A stretch of DNA of 64,000 nt from Metaphire vulgaris (GCA_018105865.1 CM030851.1:2944968-3008967), one strand, 5' to 3'. Numbered from the stretch's first letter, positions 12,237 to 25,140 are shown. Notes: generated by a model not told the origin, from the letters alone. Numbers and translations: made by a program.

Positions 12237-12477
12237 CAAGACATTTCTATGTTTTCAGCAGATGCAAGATTTTTAAAGAATTTCGATTCTCTGTCTCTGT
12301 TTCTCTGTCTCTCTCTCTGCCTTTCTCTCTTTGTCTCTCTGCCTCTCTGTCTCTGTATGTCTCTCTGTCTGTCTCTGTCTCTGTTTCGGTCTCTGTCTTT
12401 GTCTCTCTCTGTCTCTTTCTGTCTCTCTCTCTCTGTCTCTGTCTGTCTCTGTCTGTCTCTGTCTCTCTGTCTGTCTC

Positions 12478-12534
<57 letters not shown>

Positions 12535-12535
12535 C
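12041..12535. repeat. compound GA / GACA / CTGT / CT microsatellites
   Basis: (GA)n to (GACA)n at 12041-12110, pure (GA)n at 12187-12233, and a mixed TCTCTG/CTGT tract at 12290-12535 ending (CTGT)n(CT)n. Between them lies about 55-75 bp of unique sequence. Confidence 0.95.
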
Positions 12536-13615
12536 CTCAAACAACTCTGTGATCATCTGTCAAATTCGATGTAATGTTGAACAAATTTTCCCAACAGCGC
12601 CAATGATGCAAGCCCAGTTCATACGCGACTCCTGAGCCTTCCCGCTGTTACGCAATTTGTCAACTCCGCTCCTCTCCTCGACCACAACCCCCACCCCCAC
12701 TCCACCCCCAATTCCCCGGGGAGAGAGAGAGGGGAAAAGATTATTTCGTGTGGTCAAAGATTACGCTCTCTCGCTGAGCAATTATCGATCCTCGGCGCGT
12801 CTAATGAACGATGCGTCGGCGAACGATGTTCAAAGGGAGCGCGGTACTGTATATTTAAGGATCGCAGCCGTATGGGGGGGGCGGCGTGTAAAGAAAGGCA
12901 TCGAAGCATATTTGACCATCTCGAAAAACTTCTAAGTGGTTGCGAAGTCCACGGAACAGAGCAGAAAATTACGTCTAAACGCGGATTTAATGACGACTAA
13001 GTAAAACGTTCCGATGTGTTGACTACAATTGTAAAATTTTCGCTTCAAAAAGCTTCGGAGTTTCTTTTCTCATTCGAGTAAATTAACGGAGAATTAACGA
13101 TAATTATTTAGACGTTTCCCTATAGTTATAGTTTTTCTCGCCGTTCGAAGGATCAAAGGGGAGCTAATTGGCGCTGAGATCTGGTCTAAATTCACTTTAA
13201 TTTGTTCGAATCTTACACGCCCGCTTTTATCGTCGAATTTTGCACACCTGTTTTTTGTCGTCGTTTCATAAGACATATCTCACCCTTGTACTCGTCTTTG
13301 TTACTTGATAAAGATTCCAACTGAAAGGCTTTTTGATAGGGCTTCGCTTTCTTTTCTCAAAGGCTGGTTCAGCGTTTCCCTAATGAGGATTCGCGGGGTC
13401 AGAGGTCACGCCAATTGCCATGTTTCGTATATTATGCCACACGATGTCATCCGAAGAAAGCGTCGATTGAATTTACGCTACGATAGACAGGCCATATGTC
13501 GTCGTCGTCGTCTTAGGCGACGGAATTATTCACCCGGAATGCATTAACAACCACTGCTAACAAACAGCCGCACAAAGAGAGAGTGGTTAGGGACGAGGAG
13601 AACCTCTCTTTAGTC
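12536..13615. other. no gene; single-copy stretch with regulatory-like words
   Basis: A CCCCAC-rich tract (12675-12715) is followed by balanced, non-repetitive sequence. Near 13150 a TCF/LEF-type word (GATCAAAG) lies next to a homeodomain-type CTAATTGG. No exon recognised. Regulatory role is only a possibility. Confidence 0.25.
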
Positions 13616-13617
13616 TC

Positions 13618-13666
<49 letters not shown>

Positions 13667-13742
13667 TTGTCTGTCTCTGTTTGTATGTCTCTATCTGTCT
13701 CTATCTCTGTCCCTACCTCTATCTCTCTGTCTCTATCTCTCT
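13616..13742. repeat. (CTGT)n and (CTCTAT)n microsatellite
   Basis: About ten CTGT units, then mixed CTGTCTCTAT repeats up to the start of the MITE at 13743. Confidence 0.95.
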
Positions 13743-13958
13743 CAGGGCCATATTAAGGCGGGGCTGAGGGGGCTGTAGGCCCCCGGCCCATCATGAAAAT
13801 AGGCCCACCGATTTTCGAGATAACCTTTTTTGCTTGTCAGCACGATTTGGAAGAGAGTAACCTTTTTTGCTTGTCAGAGATTTTCAGTATAGGCGACGGC
13901 CTTTTTTTCTCAGCCCCTTCCCCACCCCCCGGCCCACTCGGACCTTAATCCGGCACTG
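13743..13958. mobile_element. hAT-type MITE (GGGCCATATTAAGG family) with tandem modules
   Basis: Ends CAGGGCCATATTAAGG / CCTTAATCCGGCACTG, inserted into the microsatellite with exact 8-bp duplication ATCTCTCT. Two clear modules (13821-13840, 13857-13877) and a third, weaker one near 13896 repeat at about 36-bp spacing. Confidence 0.85.
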
Positions 13959-14102
13959 ATCTCTCTGTTTGTCTCTGGCTCTGTCTCTGTCTCTGTCTCT
14001 GTCTCTATCTCTGTCTGTCTGTCTGTTTGTCTGTTCTCTCTCTTTCTCTTTCTATCTCTCTCTCTTTCTCTCTTCTCTTTCTCTTTCTCTTTCTCTTTCT
14101 CT

Positions 14103-14165
<63 letters not shown>
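13959..14165. repeat. CT-rich compound microsatellite
   Basis: CTGT, then CTTTCT, then a long pure (CT)n run ending at 14164. Continuation of the array interrupted by the MITE. Confidence 0.95.
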
Positions 14166-15936
14166 ATCTCGGCCGGAGGAGGAAACATTTCGCTAGAATA
14201 AAATTAATGATCAGAAAATACTTGACAACATTTGGAACTTTTTGAGACCATTTTTCTCGGCTAAAAGTTAGCGTCATTTCATTTGAGCGTCTGTGTGTCG
14301 TGTGTGTGTGTGTGTGTGTGTGTGGTGTATGTCTGTCTGTTTGTCCGTGCGTCTGTATGCTTTTCTAAGTGAGTCTTGTCTTTTTCTAGCTTCAATTCGC
14401 CGTTCTTTGTCCTGTTCGCTGTCGGCGGAAACAGGACTTCCGGTTTCAACAGGAGTCCAGATCCAGAAGAAGATGCCGAGAGACGGAATTCACTAATGCA
14501 ACTAATAGACAATAATCCAACCACACTTTTCAATCACTAAGTATGCACTATGTAACGTCTTCTCTCTCTCCCCTTCTCTCTCTCCATCCATCCAACATAC
14601 AGTACATCCATCCATCCATCTAGCCAGCCAGCCATTAATACATTGCATGCATGCAAATACATACAGTACATACATCCACCCATCTATCCAATCAGTCATA
14701 CATTCATCAATCTATCTATATCTGACTGTTTGTCTAATTAATTATCTTTTTTAGCCCTTAAGAATCGTTATAAAATTCCAGATATCTTATCAGACAGTGA
14801 CTCAAATTTTTCCGCCTGGTCTGAACACTCAGATTCCAAACTGATTAAGAGCAAGTTCCTGGAATCACGTTTTTACGGAGAGCCTCTAGAGACGCCCTTT
14901 TGCAGCGACCACCCCCCTTCACCCCTCCCCCAGTAATTCAAGAAAACCCAAGTGACAACGAGGATGGGTGACAGAGGAAAGAGGGTGAACAGAGAGGAAC
15001 CGGCAATCGGAAGGTGATAAGTATACTTGTAGAAGCTCTACAAAGAGACGCGTGAAGAAGCTCTAAAGACGTCGCCAGTTTCAGCGAAATCCTTAGCATC
15101 GGAACTTGACGAGTAGAAAGAGGTGTCAACCGTCGGAGGCGATCGGTTTTCCCCGATGCGTTCCACTCAGTCGGGCGCTTCGGATGGGAATTCTATCAGC
15201 GAATCAATTCACGGCGGGTGCTGTCAGGCGAATAGGTGAGAGACTGAATGATTTGACCACCTGTACAGGTGATACGTAACAACTAATGACGAAGAAAGCC
15301 GTGATGAGTTAAGGTATCGTATTTTAATCGAGTGGCTGTTACTAGCATTGCCTTTCAAATGACACAGTAATTGCATTTCTAAACAAACAGCTTATTTTCC
15401 ATTTGTTTTATAAAAGTTAGACAATTAAACACCATTTTTTCGTTAGGCGCTGACCGTATACACAGTTTAGCTGTGAATTTGACAATTTCCCTAAAATCTG
15501 AAATCTTATAAATGCATAAATTCTGAAGAATATTAAGTGGAATTGCATTAATGCAGTATTGCCAGAGATGTGTTCAGTGTTATAAAGTCATCAGTTGCTC
15601 TGGTTTCTTGTATCTGGAGGATTTTTGCGAAGAGTCGTTATCATTGATTGGAGGAAAGTTATCTGAATAAAATTATTTTACAGCATGGACACTGTACATA
15701 GAACACATAACGAGATATAGTCAGAGGTTAAATTGAGCCGGATCTCCGATCCGAAACGTCTGGCATGAGATCCGGAACGTGCTTTTTATTCGTTGTGATA
15801 TTCTGTTTACTTTGGCACTTTGCATGCAAGGGAAAGAAAAGAAAACGTGAACTGTACTCTAAATGTTCGTTTAAAATGAATTTTAAAAGTTGTGAAGAAA
15901 TTTTATGGCCGGAGGAAAAATAAGGAGATCCGGCAC
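14166..15936. other. no gene recognised; small (GT)n and ATCC-type repeats
   Basis: (GT)n at about 14290-14324, and ATCC/ATAC short repeats at 14580-14720. From 15060 to 15300 the DNA is balanced and non-repetitive and contains the E-box palindrome annotated separately. No exon seen. Confidence 0.4.
15258..15271. promoter_or_regulatory. perfect 14-bp palindrome of two E-boxes
   Basis: CACCTGTACAGGTG is a perfect palindrome holding CACCTG and CAGGTG, the E-box type bound by Snail/ZEB and E-protein factors. It lies about 11.7 kb upstream of the Zic start codon in non-repeat DNA. Occupancy is unknown and a chance match cannot be excluded. Confidence 0.3.
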
Positions 15937-16110
15937 CAGAGGCGTAGCCAGGAATTTGATTTGGGAGGGTATAAATCGGAACTATAACCCACGTGAACCA
16001 TGATATAAACCACATATAACCACATGTAAATCACATAAAAACTTTAATGTAGACTCATTTGGGGGGTATATAACTATATATACCGATATACCCCCGTCGC
16101 TACGCCCCTG
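15937..16110. mobile_element. hAT-type MITE (GGGGCGTAGCG family)
   Basis: Starts CAGAGGCGTAGCCAGG, ends GTCGCTACGCCCCTG, exact 8-bp duplication TCCGGCAC. Inverse orientation to the copy at 17319. Confidence 0.85.
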
Positions 16111-17007
16111 TCCGGCACCTCTGAGAATGTAATTTAACCACTGCATGGATATAGACCAATACGACAATAGAAAATGGATAATAGCAACATCGACGCTTTC
16201 AACTAGAGTGTTGCGGACACACGAAGAACGCCACAAAAGGGAAGAGAAGGAGAGAGAGAGAATAGTATAGAAAGGAAATCGACAGCAAAATATTTGCGCA
16301 TTTGAATATTATTCTGTGACGATGTTTTTAAGCGTAAATGGTCGACACAGTTGCCATTTCGCCGAGCAAACAGCGCCCCCGCTGAGTTCAACACCGATGA
16401 CCTCCGACGTGTCACCCAACCCGGTCCCTGTTCCCCGGTTCCCCTTCCCTCCGCTCCCTCTTAACCCCGACCTCAGCCAACAATTGTTCCCCTTTCAACG
16501 ATCGACGACGACGACGATCGAATTGTCTATGAACTGTCAGATAGAAATTGCTCCAAGTCGTCATATGTCATCTTCCCTTATCTGTTCTTCTATATGTCCA
16601 TGTCTGCCTACATGTATCTGTCGATCTCCCTTTCCCTTCTCACGCCCTCTCTTCCTCTTTCTCTTCCTGGTATTGTCACCTTAATTGACTACTGCAGTAG
16701 GTACACCGGCCTCTGTGAACCAATCGCAGAAAGCGAAATGCAAATGGAAAATGGTGAAACAATATTATAGTCTCAAAGTTCTAATTAGTGCTCTGGAGGG
16801 GAAAACGCAAACGAAAACTGTCCTAAGAAACACATGCAATGTTTTGTCGCAACTTTTGTTGACCGCTCGCTTCTATTTTATTTCTTTTCGAATTATAGAA
16901 GAAATTTGAATTCTCATTATTATAATTAAACGGAAAGAACAAGGATTAGAGTCCATTTAACTGTGCTCTCAAAAGCCTTAAGGTGGCCCTGTGCTCCAGT
17001 CCATTAG
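16111..17007. other. no gene recognised
   Basis: Pyrimidine-rich stretch at 16410-16680 and AT-rich remainder. The open frames show no domain. Confidence 0.4.
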
Positions 17008-17215
17008 GACAGACTTTCCCAAACTTTTTGGGAACTGCGACCCACTTCACCGGCCTTTTAACATGCCACGACCCTGCAAACTTATCGTCAACTAAAATTA
17101 GAGAAGACACTAATCATTTTAATGTAAGCCGTGTACGGAGAATTACAGGCACATAAATTTCTTAAAACCCAAGTCCACAGATTGGGATGCGCTCTTTATG
17201 TTTCATATTCCCATT
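17008..17215. repeat. unit B of the CAGTGTTTCCCA repeat, truncated
   Basis: Contains TTTCCCAAACTTTTTGGG, the CGACCCTGCAAACTTATCG core and the ATTTCTTAAAACCC segment shared with 30358-30673. The right terminal repeat is missing. Confidence 0.6.
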
Positions 17216-17318
17216 TCTGGAAATACGACACACATTCATTGGTGTCCTTACAATAGTTCAACTTTTCTCGGTAATGAGAAATCAATAACGAGACTATTTT
17301 GGAGGTGGGATACGTGCC

Positions 17319-17505
17319 CAGGGGCGTAGCGACGGGGAGGCATATCGGTATATACCCCCCAAATCAGTCTACCTTAAAGTTTTTAATGTGATTTACATGT
17401 TGTTATATGTGATTTATATGGTTTATGTGGTTTATAGTTAAGATTTATACCCACCCAAAATATTTATACCCTTCCAAATCAAATTCCTGGCTACGCCCCT
17501 GGTAG
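17319..17505. mobile_element. hAT-type MITE (GGGGCGTAGCG family)
   Basis: Starts CAGGGGCGTAGCGACGGGG and ends CTACGCCCCTG plus four bases. TACGTGCC is duplicated at 17311-17318 and 17506-17513. Confidence 0.8.
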
Positions 17506-17513
17506 TACGTGCC

Positions 17514-18141
17514 CCATGTAGATCCGCCTCTGTATGGGACGCGTTTCACTCTCATCTGTATGTCATCTGGTCGAGCCCTTCAAGAGTCCGAATGTTCAAC
17601 AATTCCTTGCTTCAAGATGAATTCCAAACAAGAGCGTTTAATCGAATCGCGCGAAATACAAAGAACGTTGGGTCGACCTGCCAAGAACAGACCAGAGGGA
17701 GCAAAATGGAGGAGGAAAATTGTGATGTTCCAGAAAAACCATACAGCGTCACGTGACCAAAATATAATGAAAATTGTTTAGTAAAAATGGAGAGGTCGTG
17801 GAGACTCTCAAGTATATCATAATTACAATTTAATCTATCAAGATTCTGAAGGAACAGAAGAAGACGATTTTAACCGGAAAAACAAAAATATCAATGCCAA
17901 ATTCTATCGCCTAAATATGTATTTCAATTTAGCATACTGACAATTAGTATTTGTTTGTATGAATAGAATAAAATTCAAGAAAAAATATACTTTTTCTTTC
18001 TGGATGTTTTCTCGTCAGTTTCTCTTCTTCAGTTTCTCCAGTTCTTAATGACAGCGATTTTCTCTTGTCTTCTGTCGCCGACTTCCTTCGGTGACCTCAG
18101 CCGGCCCAGATCGGAACATTCGATTCCTCGGCAGCTCATTT
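17514..18141. other. no gene recognised
   Basis: The 90-codon plus-strand frame at 17509-17781 has no recognisable domain or splice context. Remainder AT-rich. Confidence 0.4.
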
Positions 18142-18434
18142 GGGGTCGTTCATAAATTACGTAACACGATTTTTGTACTTTTGACATCCCCCTCCTTCGC
18201 AACGCGACGTAACAAAAACAGTCGGACTCCCTAAAATATGACGTAAGAAAGGGGCGATCTCCCATCTTTTCGGTCTCCCGAAAAATCCCGACAAGTCTTG
18301 ACAAGCAAAAAAGGTCATCATCTTAAAAATTTTGCATTGCGTTACGTCACACTCACGGAACCCCCTCCTTCGTCACACTTCGTAACAAATGTCCAGATCC
18401 ACCTAGGCGCGTTACGTCATTTGTGGATGGTCCC
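18142..18434. mobile_element. long-inverted-repeat element (GGGGTCGTTCATAAATTACG)
   Basis: Termini GGGGTCGTTCATAAATTACG and CGTTACGTCATTTGTGGATG..CCC are inverted repeats, flanked by TTT on both sides. A reverse-strand module (TGACAAGCAAAAAAGGTCAT) lies inside at 18299-18320. Superfamily not assigned; the short flanking duplication is unlike hAT. Confidence 0.65.
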
Positions 18435-18476
18435 TTTGGAAACCTGGAAAATGGGGCAACGATTGACTCAATACAC

Positions 18477-18617
18477 TTTTTGACATCCCCCTCCATCGCA
18501 ACGCGACGTAACAAAAAGTCGGACCCCCTCAAATATATCGTAAGAAAGGGGCGAACCCTCCTCTTTTTGGTCTCCCGAAAAATCCCGACAAGTCTTGACA
18601 AGCAAAAAAAGGTCATA
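18477..18617. repeat. partial direct duplication of the preceding element
   Basis: Repeats about 140 bp of the element to the left (TTTTGACATCCCCCTCC through the module at 18596-18617) at high identity but without termini. Confidence 0.7.
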
Positions 18618-18620
18618 ATC

Positions 18621-19213
18621 GGTGGTTATTTTCATTGCCTGAGATTCCCCCAAAATGCCGCAAATGATGGATTCCAAATTGCAATATTAAATGTCATCTC
18701 CACTTCCAGCTGAACCATTCTCCACTTCCCCACTCCATCGGACAAGAGCCATCTACCACTCTAGTACCGTTGAGGAAAAGGCAAATACGTTTATTCTTCC
18801 AATTTAGAGTAATTTTGTCCGTTCGATTTTTTTAATACTGAAGATTTTTCGTGTCATCTGGAACTCAACCAAGAAAACTAGTTATTTCAGTGGTTTTTTA
18901 AAGGACTTTGTGAGTTGGAACTTGGACCAAAGGAGGTTGTTGTCAGTGGCACAGCTAGTGGGGCGTAATGGAGTGAGTGGACTCTAACCTGAGCACATTT
19001 TCAGAAAAGTGGCAATTTTCAGAAGAGGCACCTTTTTCTTAAATGTAATCAATTGTGGGTTGAAAAGGTGGCTCGTTTTTAATATGCTCGTTGCTCGTCT
19101 GGTGCTAAGACCTCGCTACGCCACTGGTTATCATCCGAGTCTTTCTGAATAGGTTCACCGTTGATAAATTTTCCTGTTAAGTATACAGTCTGTATAAAAT
19201 TACCTTTGATGGT

Positions 19214-19297
<84 letters not shown>

Positions 19298-20073
19298 TTC
19301 ATTCGAAACAATCTAATTCTTGGCTTCTCTGACCTTAAAGACGTCTAACTCCTTTGAGGAAATCGTTGTTCCTCTTGCGATTCTTAATATCAAAAAATCC
19401 TTATTGTTTTTCGCCGACGACGTTTTGTAGAAAAATCATTTCGTTTGGAGGGTCAACGACCCAAGATTGCTTTGATCTACTGAAGACAGACATTCAGTGA
19501 GATTCCGAAGTGCAGGGCTGCGTTTGGGTCGGAGGAGGACAATGGCGGACGTGGGCGGCACAGGTGTTCTTGCCTCGGGGCAGCGAGGGAGGCGGAGGAG
19601 GGAAAGCGGAATGCAACGTCGATGGACGCTAATTGTCGAGTTACACGCCCATTGCACCAGTCCGAACGACAATCGAGTGTCACCGGACACCGAACCAGGG
19701 CGTCAACCCAACCGCTCCACCGAACTAATAGTCAATTGATCGGCGTTTTTCTGTTATTGTAGTTCAAAACGAAATTGAGTAGGACAGTCATGTCAGTATA
19801 TAGACACAACACGGAGAACTTAACTATACTGTACAAGGCGATATGCCTTTATACGCAGTGTTTTGGCCACTTCGTTCGTTTTAATTGTAGAAAGGAAGAC
19901 CTTGTAAAATATTCTTGTCGTATAGCATTTTGACAAGGATTCAATGTGCTCAAAGCAATGTAATGTAATGCAATGTTTGTTTGGCAGGCAATGCAACAGA
20001 ATATTTGTATAGCGCCTCTTCTGAAGAATCACTCAGTTTTACGTGATCCATGATCATCTTGCTCTCTGCCAAC
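18621..20073. other. no gene recognised; degraded MITE and microsatellite
   Basis: 18944-19126 has ends CAGTGGCACAGC / CGCTACGCCACTG of a decayed GGCGTAGCC-type element without a good duplication. (CTGT)n(CT)n occupies 19205-19294. 19480-19740 is GC-rich but shows no exon. Confidence 0.4.
19205..19294. repeat. (CTGT)n(CT)n compound microsatellite
   Basis: About fourteen CTGT units followed directly by pure CT. Confidence 0.95.
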
Positions 20074-20342
20074 CACGGGCGTAGCCAGGAATTTGATATG
20101 GGGTGGGCGGGTATAAATTTCGGGTGGTGGTTACATATTGTTATATAGGCCTATAGGCCTATTATATATATTTATATATATATATATATATATTACATAT
20201 ATATTATGTATAATTACATATGTTATATATATGTATATATATTTGTTATACTGTATATACTCTATTTATTATATATACACTGATTTTGGGGTGTATATAT
20301 AGTTATATACCGATAGGCCTATATCCCCGTCGCTACGCCCTG
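20074..20342. mobile_element. hAT-type MITE (GGGGCGTAGCG family) with AT-rich core
   Basis: Starts CACGGGCGTAGCCAGG and ends CCGTCGCTACGCCCTG, exact duplication CTGCCAAC (20066-20073, 20343-20350). The core is expanded by TATATA repeats. Confidence 0.85.
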
Positions 20343-20620
20343 CTGCCAACTCCTTATCGATAGTAGCTAGAGTGATCCAATTGAAATGCATGACTTGTGT
20401 CAAGTTATAAGACTGCGAAGCACATAAGCATTTTGAAATCTTGTCTGATGCATTGAGATTCAATCGCGTCAAAATACAAGCATACATCTTTCTAAAAACA
20501 CACCGAGATAAATCCTTCACCTATACCTGTAAGTAAGTGATCAGGTGGGCGCATATATAAAGTGCTGACTTCCCGACATTCCGATGGTCCGATATTCCGT
20601 TACCGTTTTGCTCCTCTCTT

Positions 20621-20622
20621 CC

Positions 20623-20713
<91 letters not shown>
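20621..20713. repeat. (CTGT)n(CT)n compound microsatellite
   Basis: CTGT units followed by pure CT, the same order as at 19205 and 12480. Confidence 0.95.
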
Positions 20714-20718
<5 letters not shown>

Positions 20719-20801
20719 CATTCCCATTATTATCATCAGTAAGTAAATATCATCAGTAAGTAAAGTAAGTAATCAGCCAGTAAGTTTACTAAGATTTTAA
20801 A

Positions 20802-21294
20802 TGTTTAGACAAAAAAATCTAATCAATTAGAATTAGAATTAGTTGCTTCTAGCACCTAATTGATTAGCATTACTACACTTTGTTCAATTAATTACATTAG
20901 CTGCTGTCTAATCAATTAAATTACAATTAGATTGTCGATGTTCGCGATACAGGTCACACCACGCAAAACAGTTTTAAAATGCTAATTTAATACCTGCAGT
21001 AATTGCATGCAAATAAATGGCTGGCATTTCCAGTTGTCAACAACAATCACACAAAACACTTCATCTATCAGCTGCAATGAAGATCATCTCAGCGTTATAC
21101 ATGGGCGTTTCAACATTATTCTCAGGCTGATGGCTAATTGTCATGAATTAAAAATAATTAGAATTAGAGTAAATTCTAATTGATTAGAATTACGATTAGC
21201 TGATAAAATTTGAATTGATTACAATTAGAATTAGCTGGTCATCTAATCGATTAGCTAATCAATTACTTCCTAATTGATTAATTACCCATCTCTG
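20802..21294. mobile_element. possible hAT element built of TAATTGATTAG words
   Basis: Right end TAATTACCCATCTCTG. ATTTTAAA / ATTTTAAG flank the segment (7 of 8). At least a dozen variants of the self-complementary word CTAATTGATTAG / CTAATCAATTA lie near both ends. The left terminus is not recognisable, so the call is tentative. Confidence 0.4.
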
Positions 21295-21921
21295 ATTTTA
21301 AGTAAATGTTTACATCATCTCCAACGTCATACAAGCTACTTGTTGTGGATAAAACAGTAAAACAATAAGCAGACCAAATAAGCTGGAAAGGTGAATGCAG
21401 TGAAGAAGGCATGGTGCGAGTGAGAGAGAAGAGAGAGAGAGAGTAGAGAGTCATTAAATATAGCTATAGCTATAGCCTAGGTTATAGGTTATAGCTATTC
21501 AAATATAGCTATAACCCTAACGCATCACTTGCCATAGGAATATCAACCTATAAACGTGGTTCTGTGGAAGTTTGAAGGGAAAAAGCAACACTGGTTCCTT
21601 CTTGTGCCCTGTTATAATGTCGAACGGTCATAAACTAATAAACGATTACACCACCAAACAACTGGAAAACAATGCATTTTTAGGATTTTTAAGTGAAACA
21701 AGGATCAACATAATTCTCATTTCACACAAACGCAGTGAGTGGTGACAACAACGACTTCCGCTCCCAAAAGTGACCTCTTTTAATTAAACGACCAAAACTA
21801 CGTAGCTCAACTTTTGAATTCAATTATACAACGATTCTTAAAAACACCGCTGGCATTCTCCGTCTCCAATCGGCCGTTTCTTATGAATCTGATATTTGCA
21901 ATACATGTATATGGTTGGTTG

Positions 21922-21976
<55 letters not shown>

Positions 21977-22817
21977 CTGTCTGTCCGTTTGTCTGTCTGT
22001 CTGTATGGTCTTGCTGACCACATCCGTATGAAGATTAACTTTAAGACCCGATGAACACTCAACGAGTCGATGCAATTAAACCAAAATGAGACTTAATTTT
22101 TGTCAGCCATGAATCTTCCATTGCATCGAATCTTCTTCGTCAACACCTTTAAAAGATGCGCTATAATAATCAAGAGCAGGTGTAAGCTTTTCCCTACACG
22201 TGGCCTGCCATTTCAAAGTCTACGAACATGAATGATTCGAATTTCGCGGTCATAACAGACGTCGATCAACGCAATTGAATGAAATTGCGATTAAGACCGG
22301 ACTTCAAACAGTTGAGCGGTAAACAATTATTTGTTTATGATTCGAGTTTGTTCTATATTTAGGGAGAAAGCGGATCGAGGATCGATACACTGAGCTGAAT
22401 TCAGACGCGGCGAAAGGGCTTTGCAAGTCCGAGATAATAAATCACCATTTCCTTTCGGAGAAAATGGTGTTTTATTTGTAGGAACTTTTGTTCATGCGGG
22501 CAGCTTAAGTTTATTGGAAGACACCGGTTCAGGAAGAATGTTCTATATTGTGCGCATTTGATCTTCTTCCGCTCACTCAATGGTTGTTTCTCTATATATG
22601 ACCAAAGTTGAATTTAGTAATAGAATTCTTTTACAAGGTCTGCGAGGAACACACAATGAAACTTGATGCTCAGAGATCGAGGTATTGGATCTAGAAATAA
22701 TGAAATAGGATACATTTCGAACGGCCACGGGATCTATAGAGTATTTCTGGACTAATTCTGACGCAAATAAGATACAATCTAGTGATTTCAAAGGAGAAAG
22801 ACCTGTTTCTCCTTAGA

Positions 22818-22867
<50 letters not shown>

Positions 22868-22932
22868 TGAGAGAGACTAAGAGACGGAGAGAAAGTGAGA
22901 GACGGTAAAGTAGTCGTATTACAGTCCTTTAA
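21295..22932. other. no gene recognised; (GT)n and (GA)n tracts
   Basis: (GT)n at 21925-21967 and (GA)n at 22817-22866. Remaining sequence without supported exon or repeat family. Confidence 0.4.
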
Positions 22933-23004
22933 CCCCTTAACTGGGGATCCAGTATATATCCGTCCATTTTACATTGAGTTACAGTTAAATACACGGTTAA
23001 GGGG
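22933..23004. mobile_element. piggyBac-like MITE
   Basis: 72 bp with ends CCCCTTAAC / GTTAAGGGG, preceded by TTAA and followed by CTAA. Nearly identical to 42373-42443. Confidence 0.7.
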
Positions 23005-24047
23005 CTAACATAATGTAGGCTGGCTACACTTAAGTTGCGCCAAGAGGTACATAAGTATTCGAATTGGTCGTACATTTAACGAAGTGCAGCAACTTCCAAC
23101 TTAATTATTTTTAATTATTCCACTAATATTAAGACGAATGAAAACTTCAGCCAAAGACATTTCCAGCTTCTGAAAGAAGAAACACAGCATTGCAAACTCT
23201 TGCTGCTTCAACATTAATGACCGCATCCAATGCGATTTGACGCAATACAATTACCATATCCCTCGCTAATAGTAGTCGCCCACTTAGCTACCCTTTATAC
23301 GAGGAATACAAATTATGGGGTGGGGGTGGAGGGGGTGGACTGGGTTATTAGGAATGCGTAGCCTTGGGTCTTAAACGGTCAAATGGACATCATTCGACGC
23401 GCTTTATGACGCTTCGAACGCAAATGTTCCCAAACATTCTTCAATCTTTTGATTTCTCCCAGGCAGGGTGCCTTACCGACTATGCACCGCTCGGGGGCAG
23501 ACAAGTATTCGCAGCAAGAGGTTTTCGAGGGTTTTACAGTTGCCCCAAATGCTTAACGACCCACGTCAGGCATTATTAGCCTAATGCACTCGAAGCAGTG
23601 AAACCCACTTTCTTGTATAGTTCTGACGGTTGACAGTCGACGGACATGCTGAGAAAATTCGTTCCAACGAAGACACCCCTAAGACTGCAAATCTGTTCGG
23701 TGCAGAGGGGAGCTTGGGTCCCGCGGCTCGGGGCGCTTAGATTCCCTGTATAGGATTCTGGTAGTTTGTCCGTTTCTGCGCTGCACGACACGACACTGCA
23801 ATCTTGGAAATGGTGCTGTTTGCATGGGATTGTTATGGGGTTTCTGACGGTTGGGGTCTAACGTTGAACATATGAAGAGAGAAGTTGAGGCTTATTATCG
23901 CATGAGGTGGCTTCAACTTCTCAATCGGAGTAAGACCGAAGTCCTTGAGTAATTAAAGACGTTCTCTGATCATAGTAAAATCTTCGAGTAACTATATATT
24001 AGTGTATACTAATAAAGACGAAACATCACCCTCAGGGAATGTAATAG
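23005..24047. other. no gene recognised
   Basis: Balanced composition, short frames only. Confidence 0.4.
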
Positions 24048-24053
24048 GCACAC

Positions 24054-24119
<66 letters not shown>

Positions 24120-24150
24120 TTTTTTTCACACACACACACACACACACACA

Positions 24151-24213
<63 letters not shown>

Positions 24214-24304
24214 GTATAAGACATTTTTTGGATGATGAATAAAGGATATAAGAAGAAGCCAATCGATCGGAGTGGGAAACTGAACCTGGACAGAGAGAGA
24301 CATA

Positions 24305-24342
<38 letters not shown>

Positions 24343-24360
24343 TATAAAAAAAGTGTCCGA

Positions 24361-24405
<45 letters not shown>

Positions 24406-24422
24406 GTATATATATATATATG
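24048..24422. repeat. (CA)n and (TA)n microsatellites
   Basis: Two (CA)n blocks (24048-24150) run into (TA)n (24152-24208). Two more (TA)n blocks are at 24308-24340 and 24363-24422. Confidence 0.95.
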
Positions 24423-24748
24423 CATACTTATCTATTTATCTATTTAATCTGCATTTTATTTTAGATTAAGGCAGAACCGCCAGAGGATCTAAGGCCTAAC
24501 TCCTCCAGTGGCCGCCGCGAAAGACAATTGGGATGGAAAATCTAGGTTTCAAACTCAAAGAAGTTAGGGCATTTTGAGGCGAAGTCAGCCGATCCTTAAT
24601 GCTTTTTGAAAAATCGAATCGAACACCGACGAATGCTACTCCTCAGTCAAATTTTATATATAGAAAACATGAAGACATGGTTTGTGAATAATAGAAGTAA
24701 TATATACACTTATTATACAGCATACAACGCACACACATTATATATATT

Positions 24749-24956
<208 letters not shown>

Positions 24957-25140
24957 TAGACAATTTATATGGCGCAATAAGCATGGCAAAAATGGCCAAA
25001 GACAAAAGCGCTTTACAATACAGTGTACTATGTATATACTCGATGGGGAATAGGTGAGTCTTAAGATTACGTAGGAAAATTTCCAAGAGAATCAGCGTTT
25101 GTGACACAGTCCGGTAGTGAGTTCCACAGTTCTGGATGGA
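24957..25140 (-). mobile_element. L2/CR1-like LINE, 3'-terminal fragment
   Basis: Read on the minus strand it encodes ELWNSLPDCV and a following NLKTHLF, the conserved end of L2/CR1-type proteins, with a frame change between them. The 3' end carries CGCCATATAAATTGTC and then the microsatellite. 5'-truncated, non-functional. Confidence 0.7.

Noticed and set aside
12167..12635. Ser/Leu-rich and Arg/Glu-rich frames
   Set aside because: Translations of CT / CTGT microsatellites on both strands.
14500..14700. Trp/Met-rich minus-strand peptide
   Set aside because: Produced by ATCC/ATAC short repeats; no start context or conservation evidence.
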